Source: Candidatus Bathyarchaeota archaeon (lineage in GTDB: Archaea; Thermoproteota; Bathyarchaeia; Bathyarchaeales; Bathyarchaeaceae). From it: 8,876 nt of DNA. A program made the position numbers and the translations under genes. The notes under the pieces were generated by a model, which had not been told where the DNA came from, did no database searches, and was given only the letters and a program-made list of their open reading frames with translations. The stretch is taken from positions 20,495 to 29,370 of the forward strand of contig CP070636.1 of the NCBI GenBank assembly GCA_020356305.1, given 5' to 3'. Positions within the stretch are counted from its first letter, which is position 1. Every line of letters starts with the position of its first letter. Positions 3,928 through 8,876 of this stretch are shown one piece after another.

Positions 3928-5838
3928 ATGTCTTCGTCTTTTTTGAGTCGCCGGATTAGGAGAACTAGTGACCTGCTTAAGGTGGGTGCCTCAGGTCAAG
4001 TTTCGGAATATGAAGAGCGTTTTGAGTCTTTAAGGGGGTTGTATGACCGTTTGCTTTCGGATTTTGTTGTTTCTGAGTTCAGCTATCAAGGGGCTTACAA
4101 AACGGCGGAGGAGTTTTTCGGGTCCAATAAGGTTCAGTTTGCTGGTGTGGATGGAACTATGTATTCGAAGCCCCTTTTTGATTTGATGATCTTTTTTGGC
4201 GGAGCGTATGCGGCAACTGGAACCATTGAGTTTAGAACCGATGCGAAGCCTGTCGTGGAGTATGATTCGAAGTTTTTGGAGGAGGGTGCGAGCGTTTCGA
4301 GTGTGGTTCCTATTTTCATTAATGAGGTGCCTGATGTTGATCAGGCTTTTTTTGACTTGGAAGAGCCTGGTCAGCTTTCGGTTTCCAAGCCTTTGGTTGA
4401 TGAGACTATTGTTAATAATGCTACTATTGCTAATTGGATCATGACTCTCGCTGAGTACTATTTGGCTTACAAGTTAGTTACTGATGCTGACAAGAAAATT
4501 CGGATTCTCTTCATGGATCGTGCTTTGTCCGCCGAACGCGCCGGCTTGTTGTATGACACTTCGAAGCGGGAGTTGTGGAAGGCTAAGGGTTCTCTAATCG
4601 GTTATGAAGTAGATGGTATTCCTATTGAATTGAGCGATTTGGCTTATGGCAGATACTGCATTCGACACCCTGCTATAGGTCTTCCTCCAGCAAGAGCGGA
4701 CTACCTGCGCTATGCAATCATCTATTTGATAGAGGAGAAGGGTCCATTTTCCTTGAGCCAGATTTGTGAGATGCTAGGTATTAAAGATGAGAAACGTGTT
4801 AAAAGAGTGGAAAAGTATGTTAAAGCTTCGTTGAAGGAGGGCTACTTCAAGAAGAAGGGCTCAAAGTATTTCATAAACTCGAGGTATGTGAACACTTGGC
4901 AAAAGCTGAGGAAGCTTGTCACGACGCTTGGCGACAGGTTCTTCTTTGAAGAAAAAAGTGAACAAATTAGTGCACATAGAATGAAGATTGTCAGGGGTAA
5001 GAAGGAGCATTGGCTTACAACTCTCGACATTGCCTTTCTGACTCTGTTTTGTTTCTACATGATTATTGAAGAGTGTTGGAAACGAAAGATTCTGCTTATT
5101 GGATTAACTAAGGATACGGCTGCTAGAGACTTCAAACGGCAATTGATTCCTATTCTCCAGAATGAGAGGATGCTACGGGGTACGTTGACCGCTGAAGAGT
5201 TTGAGAAGATGCCTAACACCGACCGCATGATTCTGCAGTCTGTGTCCCTCTTTAACACCGAAAAGTTGAAAGTTCCTTGGAGCCTCGTGGAGTATGATTC
5301 ATCTTTCAAGACTATGGTGGCAGATCAGAAAGCCAGGAAAGGATATGTGTTTGGCGCTAGGAGAAACAGGATTAGTGTCGAGAAGACATTCTTGAAGACT
5401 TATGTTCAGCTTTCTCAGGCTATTACGGATCCTAAGCTTCGCAGCAATGTTTTGCTCATTGATCGTCTTGTGCATCCGGAGTTTGATTTGTCCGAAGAAA
5501 GTATAGTTCGGTTTTGGAATGAGTTTGGGGCTGCGACGGAGCCTGTGGAGGCGTTGCTGTTTAAAGATAAAACCGTGGAGAATAGGCTTCAGAATCTCAT
5601 TATGGTTACTTTGCAATGTATGACTAGTCCCAATATTCCGGAGGCTTTTGGTCATAACCGGCCTTTGTTCATTGCGGATAAGGTAGCGAAGTGGCATTAC
5701 GGTGCTTTCCAAAGGATAGCTAACAGCACTGGTGAGTGGATTCTGAATAATCATAAATTGAGGAAATTTGTTTTTTATATGAGTACGTTTAGGGAGAGGA
5801 GGGCGCGAATTGAGGCCGCAAGAAGAGAGTTTCTCTAG
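3928..5838 (+). CDS. nurA: NurA-family nuclease, enlarged form with a winged-helix insertion
   Basis: NurA is the nuclease partner of HerA; in archaea the pair resects DNA ends with Mre11-Rad50. This protein has 636 residues, while typical archaeal NurA has roughly 300-400. From the N-terminus: a charged helical region (1-65), first acidic motif FAGVDGT (D75), followed by SKPLFDLMIFFGGAYAATGT, and a second motif ILFMDRALS (D197), where most relatives have a DG pair. Residues about 257-319 look like a winged helix-turn-helix (LRYAIIYLIEEKGPFSLSQI and an EMLGI...KEGYFKKKGSKYFI part), apparently inserted within the nuclease. The fold resumes with ILLIGLTKDTAARDF (388-402), LLIDRLVHPEFDL (509-521) and PLFIADKVAKWHYGAF (579-594), which fit later NurA motifs. 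The tail is basic. TAG stops it inside herA, a 29-nt overlap. Partnered with the downstream HerA; no mre11 or rad50 is in the window. Motif matching is by eye, so residue roles are tentative. Confidence 0.85.
   Translation: MSSSFLSRRIRRTSDLLKVGASGQVSEYEERFESLRGLYDRLLSDFVVSEFSYQGAYKTAEEFFGSNKVQFAGVDGTMYSKPLFDLMIFFGGAYAATGTIEFRTDAKPVVEYDSKFLEEGASVSSVVPIFINEVPDVDQAFFDLEEPGQLSVSKPLVDETIVNNATIANWIMTLAEYYLAYKLVTDADKKIRILFMDRALSAERAGLLYDTSKRELWKAKGSLIGYEVDGIPIELSDLAYGRYCIRHPAIGLPPARADYLRYAIIYLIEEKGPFSLSQICEMLGIKDEKRVKRVEKYVKASLKEGYFKKKGSKYFINSRYVNTWQKLRKLVTTLGDRFFFEEKSEQISAHRMKIVRGKKEHWLTTLDIAFLTLFCFYMIIEECWKRKILLIGLTKDTAARDFKRQLIPILQNERMLRGTLTAEEFEKMPNTDRMILQSVSLFNTEKLKVPWSLVEYDSSFKTMVADQKARKGYVFGARRNRISVEKTFLKTYVQLSQAITDPKLRSNVLLIDRLVHPEFDLSEESIVRFWNEFGAATEPVEALLFKDKTVENRLQNLIMVTLQCMTSPNIPEAFGHNRPLFIADKVAKWHYGAFQRIANSTGEWILNNHKLRKFVFYMSTFRERRARIEAARREFL
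5798..5802 (+). promoter_or_regulatory. Ribosome binding site supporting the TTG start of herA
   Basis: GGAGG, inside the 3' end of nurA, lies 7 nt before the TTG at 5810. It supports this rare start codon and the overlapping, translationally coupled nurA-herA arrangement. The next in-frame ATG is at 5987, about 60 codons later, and would remove part of the N-terminal domain. Confidence 0.75.
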
Positions 5839-7678
5839 CAGGTATTTCACAGATTTTGAGGGAAGGTTTCATGGTAGGCTGAGTGCGGTTATTCCCAGAA
5901 GAGCTCAGGGTCCTGTAGAGTCCAAGCTTGCGGGCATATCTGCTCGCTATGACGGGAGAGTGAAAGTGGAGTATCAGAAGGATCTTATGGGACTCTTAGA
6001 AGAGGGGATGCTTCTGGCTGTGAAGAATTTCAAGCAGGGCAAGGAGAGCGAGGAAAGATATACGCTCATGGAGATTTCAAGGGTTTGGCCTGAACATTTT
6101 GGTTTGAGAGGACTTTCAGATCACGGTTATTATCCTATGCAGTTTGAGATTATCGAGCAGTCTGAAGCGGATTGGAAAACCGATGATCAAGCTACGATGA
6201 TGGTTCAGATCAGCTCCATTCCCATCAATTACGACCTCATCCTAACCGAAGAGAAGGACCCAGAGTTTGTGAAAGGCTTCTCTTACCCTATTGTCGCCAG
6301 CGAAGCCCACATTCTCAACAGTGAAATGATTAACCGCATGTACAATCACAGGATCGTTCAAAAGCTGGGCGTTGACACCTCCAAACCGACTTCAGATGCA
6401 CGGAAGGACCCTAGGCTTGGGCTCATCAAAATGTTTGAAGCCAGCAAGACGACTATTCCGATCTATGTAGATTTCGAGAGGCTGGTTAGATATCACTTTG
6501 GGATTTTCGCTTTCACTGGCGGTGGCAAAAGTAACCTTATGTCTAACATTCTCAGACGGATCCTGTACCATACGAAGGACACAAAAGTCATTATTTTTGA
6601 CATAAGTTGTGAGTATCCGTTTCTTTTGGTAGATGTACTCGCGGATCCTGAGGTCCCAGCTAGAGTAATTACTGAGAGTAGAATTGAATCGGTTGAACAG
6701 TTCTTTAACTCGGTGGTGAAGCCGAGGGAATATGAAGCTGATGAGAGAATTGTGAAAGGGCTTCTTGACGTGATGAGCCAGGGAAAGGTTTCGTACTATA
6801 CTAAGCCTAAGCTGAGAGTTCCCACTTATGGTCAGTTTCTGGAAGAATTGGGCGAGCAAAGGAAAAACAGCGTGGGCAAGCCTCATTACGTAAACGCTGT
6901 AGACGAAATTCGAGAAGCAAGCCTTGCATACATGGATCAACATGGATTTATTGAGCATCATGTGCTTGACGAGGATTTCGTGAAATTCATCGATTCAAGG
7001 GCTAGTCAATCTGTTCAGAAATTTAAGGTTCACGAAGCCAGTGGACTTTTCGCTTGGGCAACAACGAGATCAACGCTTCTTGACGTGTTAAAGAGAAAGC
7101 GGGAAGAAGAAGAGGAAGAAACTGGTGGACTCACGGCTGAGAAGATTCGCGGTCTGCTTGAAGGTGAGGAGAGGCTTGTTTGCATGTCTATTGCTGACCC
7201 CTTCACCATCAAGGACCTGGTTATCACGCTTTCACGAGACCTATTAAATCGGAGAAAGAGAAAGTTTCAGGTTAAACCGTACATTCTTCTCGTCTTTGAT
7301 GAAGCTCAAGAGTTCATTCCGGACATGTCCGGCGCCAGCGGCGTAGACAGAAACTGTTCCAAGCATGTAGAGACTCTTCTTAGGCAAGGAAGAAAATATG
7401 GGCTTGGAGCTTGTGTTGCTACCCAACGAATAGCTTACTTGAACACCAATGCCCTGCAGCAGTTGCATACATACTTCGTGGGAACTTTGCCTAGACCCTA
7501 CGACCGATCGGTGGTGAGCAACACCTTCATGATCGATCAAGGGATCTTAGAAAAGACCTTGGAGTTTGCACCTGGGGAATGGCTACTTTCCAGTTATATA
7601 GCCACCGGAATAGAAAACGTGCCTATTTTCATACGAGCAGACAATGCTGAAAACGAACTGGAAAAATTCTTGAGTTAG
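5810..7678 (+). CDS. herA: HerA-type ATPase/DNA translocase
   Basis: HerA is a hexameric FtsK/HerA-superfamily DNA translocase that works with NurA in end resection. Length 622 residues, somewhat longer than the roughly 500 of the usual archaeal protein. Residues about 40-180 are a probable beta-rich HAS-barrel-like region. Walker A is AFTGGGKSN (234-242; K240, S241). VIIFDISCEYPFLL (260-273) matches the DxxGEY segment of relatives, with Cys in place of Gly. An extended middle part (about 280-450) is helical and has an acidic run, KRKREEEEEE, near 428-437. Walker B is YILLVFDEAQEF (491-502; D497, E498), followed by LLRQGRKYGLGACVATQR (523-540), with the arginine-rich and TQR elements expected of this family, and YFVGTLPRPYD (555-565). 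TTG start and GGAGG site are inside nurA, so the two proteins are probably made together. It ends in TAG. Membrane segments are absent, so it should be cytoplasmic. A role in defence rather than repair cannot be excluded. Confidence 0.93.
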   Translation: MRPQEESFSSRYFTDFEGRFHGRLSAVIPRRAQGPVESKLAGISARYDGRVKVEYQKDLMGLLEEGMLLAVKNFKQGKESEERYTLMEISRVWPEHFGLRGLSDHGYYPMQFEIIEQSEADWKTDDQATMMVQISSIPINYDLILTEEKDPEFVKGFSYPIVASEAHILNSEMINRMYNHRIVQKLGVDTSKPTSDARKDPRLGLIKMFEASKTTIPIYVDFERLVRYHFGIFAFTGGGKSNLMSNILRRILYHTKDTKVIIFDISCEYPFLLVDVLADPEVPARVITESRIESVEQFFNSVVKPREYEADERIVKGLLDVMSQGKVSYYTKPKLRVPTYGQFLEELGEQRKNSVGKPHYVNAVDEIREASLAYMDQHGFIEHHVLDEDFVKFIDSRASQSVQKFKVHEASGLFAWATTRSTLLDVLKRKREEEEEETGGLTAEKIRGLLEGEERLVCMSIADPFTIKDLVITLSRDLLNRRKRKFQVKPYILLVFDEAQEFIPDMSGASGVDRNCSKHVETLLRQGRKYGLGACVATQRIAYLNTNALQQLHTYFVGTLPRPYDRSVVSNTFMIDQGILEKTLEFAPGEWLLSSYIATGIENVPIFIRADNAENELEKFLS

Positions 7679-7778
7679 ACAACAAGTAAGTTGGGCCTCG
7701 AATGCGCATGTATTGCACGCGCAATAACTAAGGGACCGCATAGATAAAACATGTTAGAAAAGGTAGGGGAGAAGGGGG

Positions 7779-7795
7779 TCTCACTTTTTCTGAGA
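7779..7795 (+). terminator. Weak stem-loop with T-run after herA
   Basis: TCTCA and TGAGA form a 5-bp stem around the loop CTTTTTC, about 100 nt after the herA stop. The T-run lies in the loop rather than after the stem, so this is not a classic intrinsic terminator. Archaeal termination depends mostly on T-runs, which is the only reason to list it. Confidence 0.25.
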
Positions 7796-7831
7796 AGAAA
7801 ATTTTCAGCAATGGCGCAAGTTCGAGTTGAA

Positions 7832-7843
7832 CACTCAAGAGTG
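7832..7843. repeat. Inverted repeat CACTC-AA-GAGTG
   Basis: Two perfect 5-bp arms around AA. The preceding GAGTTGAACACTC can pair alternatively (GAGT/ACTC), so the two structures share the CACTC arm and exclude each other. Purpose unknown. Confidence 0.4.
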
Positions 7844-7963
7844 CATCCACATAAAGTTTAAGTTTCCTCGTTTATTTTCCTTTAAATCCTATGTAAAAAC
7901 CAATATTTTTAGACTACTTTTTCAACTCTTCTTTGTCTAATAACCAATCGAGCGCGCATTTTG

Positions 7964-7980
7964 GGCTTAAATTTTAAGCC
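7964..7980. repeat. 17-nt perfect inverted repeat GGCTTAAATTTTAAGCC
   Basis: Two exact 8-bp arms (GGCTTAAA / TTTAAGCC) around a single central T, about 100 bp upstream of the DUF3795 start. The longest perfect dyad in the window; its size and symmetry suit a dimeric regulator. The A/T core TTAAATTTTAA could also serve as a TATA box on either strand. Confidence 0.6.
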
Positions 7981-7994
7981 AACCAACCAACCAA
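7979..7994 (+). repeat. Tetranucleotide tandem repeat CCAA x4
   Basis: Four exact copies of CCAA directly abut the 17-nt inverted repeat, sharing its last two bases. Short tandem repeats like this can change length by slippage, which would alter spacing between the dyad and the DUF3795 start. Only four units, so chance is possible. Confidence 0.6.
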
Positions 7995-8077
7995 AAAGAT
8001 TAGCATTTGATTTGCATGCATACACAGTCAGTGAAAATTAATTTGGTCTTTGCATAATCTTATGTGGGTGGCTTGAA

Positions 8078-8431
8078 TTGGACAAGATGATTGGTTATTG
8101 TGGAATAGTATGTTCGGATTGTCCTGTCTTGATAGCAACGAAGAAGGATAATGATACAGAGAGAAAACAGGTGGCTGAAATGTTTACCAAGCATTATGGA
8201 AATGAATACAAACCCAAAGACATTGACTGTGACGGCTGTATCGGCGATAGCTCACGCATTTTCAGCTATTGCAGTATTTGCGAAATAAGAAAGTGCGGAA
8301 GAGAAAAGGAAGTCAAGAACTGTGCTTACTGCGCTGAATATCCATGCGGAAGACTCTCCAAACTCTTCAGTGAATATTCGAAGGCTAAGGAAACTCTAGA
8401 CGAAATAAAGAGTAAACTCCACACGTTATGA
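8078..8431 (+). CDS. Cysteine-rich DUF3795 family protein
   Basis: A 117-residue protein of the DUF3795 family (PF12675), small cysteine-rich proteins common in anaerobic archaea and bacteria; no activity is established. The start MDKMIGYCGIVCSDCPVLIA matches the family's GYCGLxCxxCPxxxAT head. Eleven cysteines lie at 8, 12, 15, 51, 54, 65, 68, 73, 82, 85 and 90, including four CxxC pairs (12/15, 51/54, 65/68, 82/85). This pattern suggests Zn or Fe-S binding. The C-terminus is a Lys-rich helix (SEYSKAKETLDEIKSKL). The TTG at 8078 has GGGTGG 7 nt upstream; the ATG at 8087 is an equally good family start (MIGYCG) but is 16 nt from that site. Codirectional with the MttB-family gene 149 nt downstream, which may mean a shared anaerobic context; that is inference. 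Confidence 0.88.
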   Translation: MDKMIGYCGIVCSDCPVLIATKKDNDTERKQVAEMFTKHYGNEYKPKDIDCDGCIGDSSRIFSYCSICEIRKCGREKEVKNCAYCAEYPCGRLSKLFSEYSKAKETLDEIKSKLHTL

Positions 8432-8442
8432 TGAAGAAGTTA

Positions 8443-8454
8443 TGCATGCATGCA
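8443..8454. repeat. Palindrome TGCATGCATGCA
   Basis: A 12-bp fully self-complementary alternating tract just after the DUF3795 stop, in the 149-nt gap before the MttB-family gene. A shorter TGCATGCA occurs before DUF3795 at 8013-8020, so that gene is flanked by the same core. Nothing else recognisable lies in this gap. Confidence 0.5.
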
Positions 8455-8580
8455 AAACTAGCTTCTTGGTAATCGGAAGCAGAATTGCTGGACTGAATTT
8501 CGCCCTCAAGACTACATGCATAAACCAAATAGGCAGAATCCTAGAGTATTAGTGGGGGAACCCATTTGGCATTTGGGCGA

Positions 8581-8876
8581 TTGACGTTTTTGTTCGATGA
8601 TGAGATTGCAAGTATTCACGAAACAAGTTTAAGAGTACTTCAAGAGATAGGACTGAAGGTCGTCAGCAAGAAAGTGCAGAGTTTGCTTGCTGAAAACGGC
8701 GCAGATGTAGACGATTCTCGTTCAACTGTAAGGATTCCAGATGCGCTGGTGGAAGAAGCAATTAGTAAAGCGCCGAAGGAGATGGTTTTGTGCGGAAGAA
8801 ATCCAAATTGTGACCTCAACCTCCCCGTGAAGGGCTTTCCCTTTGTTGCCACAAGCGGTACCATGGTTTTCATGAG
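8581..8876 (+). CDS. MttB-family methyltransferase, N-terminal part, cut by window edge
   Basis: COG5598/PF06253 family, which includes trimethylamine:corrinoid methyltransferase MttB and non-pyrrolysine relatives such as glycine betaine methyltransferase MtgB; these move a methyl group to a corrinoid protein. The 98 visible codons read MTFLFDDEIASIHETSLRVL, then QEIGLKV, LLAENGADVDD, STVRIPDALVEEAISKAPKE and MVLCGRNPNCDLNL, closely following the family's N-terminus (IHExSLxxLxExGxxV, LxxxGAxVD, VRIPxxLVxxAxxxAP). The catalytic and any pyrrolysine region is outside the window, so substrate cannot be assigned. There is no early in-frame ATG: TTG 8581 gives the family-like start, and TTG 8566, preceded by GGGGGA, is the alternative. 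The frame opens only after a TAG at 8542. Confidence 0.88.
   Translation, partial: MTFLFDDEIASIHETSLRVLQEIGLKVVSKKVQSLLAENGADVDDSRSTVRIPDALVEEAISKAPKEMVLCGRNPNCDLNLPVKGFPFVATSGTMVFM

Larger units (their letters stand above)
7679..8077. other. Non-coding region rich in short inverted repeats
   Basis: About 400 nt between herA and the DUF3795 gene without a supported gene. A 16-codon frame (ATG at 7811) has no ribosome binding site or family resemblance. Elements visible: ATGCGCAT (7702-7709), TTGCACGCGCAA (7713-7724, arms TTGC/GCAA), TCTCA-loop-TGAGA (7779-7795), CACTCAAGAGTG (7832-7843), GCGCGCAT (7952-7959), a 17-nt inverted repeat (7964-7980), a CCAA x4 tract (7979-7994), and TGCATGCA (8013-8020). 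The T-runs near 7784-7789 and 7906-7921 could help end herA transcription. Whether any of it is a small RNA cannot be told from the sequence alone. Confidence 0.55.

Noticed and set aside
5299..5850. 183-codon open frame on the minus strand
   Set aside because: Entirely antisense to the 3' part of nurA; its product has no domain features, whereas the plus frame has NurA motifs through this region.
6392..6961. 189-codon open frame on the minus strand
   Set aside because: Antisense to herA across its Walker A region; no recognisable protein pattern and no ribosome binding site.
7818..7831. AAGTTCGAGTTGAA resembling a tRNA T-loop
   Set aside because: No acceptor stem, D-arm or anticodon arm can be built around it.
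7811..7861. 16-codon frame starting ATGGCGCAAGTT
   Set aside because: No ribosome binding site or homology signal; too short to support.
7979..7994. CCAA tract as a CRISPR or telomere-like repeat
   Set aside because: Only four 4-base units with no spacers.
8428..8496. Possible C/D-box sRNA: ATGATGA (C box) and CTGA (D box) 69 nt apart
   Set aside because: No terminal stem, no internal D' or C' boxes, and the C box overlaps the DUF3795 stop codon.

Overview
The window looks like a piece of an archaeal chromosome. It carries an archaeal-type ribosomal protein uL3, an Alba chromatin protein, a small TRAM-domain protein, a SOSS-B/Sulfolobus-type single-strand DNA-binding OB fold, and a NurA-HerA pair. 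Short leaders, TATA-like boxes and GGAGGTG-type ribosome binding sites also fit archaea. The gene mix (Alba with a crenarchaeal-style SSB, DUF362, DUF3795, an MttB-family methyltransferase) suggests a Thermoproteota/TACK lineage, perhaps Bathyarchaeia. That placement is inference; no marker here proves it.

Layout. 1-425 (minus) is the N-terminal part of uL3, cut by the window edge. 595-1449 (minus) is a stand-alone DUF362 protein. 1786-2085 (plus) encodes a small three-helix membrane protein, probably leaderless, and converges on a 47-residue YHS-domain micro-protein at 2111-2254 (minus). 3636 down to 2370 (minus) is a compact cluster of three nucleic-acid-binding proteins in the order TRAM, Alba, and an SSB-type OB fold fused to an unrecognised N-terminal region with an AT-hook-like motif.

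A palindrome-rich intergenic region of about 290 bp separates this cluster from the divergent pair nurA (3928-5838) and herA (5810-7678), which overlap by 29 nt. NurA is unusually long (636 residues), apparently because a winged-helix-containing block sits between its conserved acidic motifs. HerA (622 residues) keeps Walker A, Walker B and the RQGRK/TQR elements. After a 400-bp non-coding stretch full of short inverted repeats come a cysteine-rich DUF3795 protein (8078-8431, plus) and the first 98 codons of an MttB-family methyltransferase (8581 to the edge, plus).

Working together (inference): HerA-NurA is the archaeal DNA end-resection motor/nuclease, and an SSB would coat the strand it exposes. 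Alba organises chromatin and RNA, and TRAM proteins act on RNA. The divergent arrangement therefore makes a nucleoprotein and repair neighbourhood. The most unusual parts are the enlarged NurA, the fused SSB, and a recurring alternating purine-pyrimidine motif (GCGCGCAT / TGCATGCA) in the larger intergenic gaps. I see no CRISPR array, tRNA, rRNA, insertion sequence or clear defence island.
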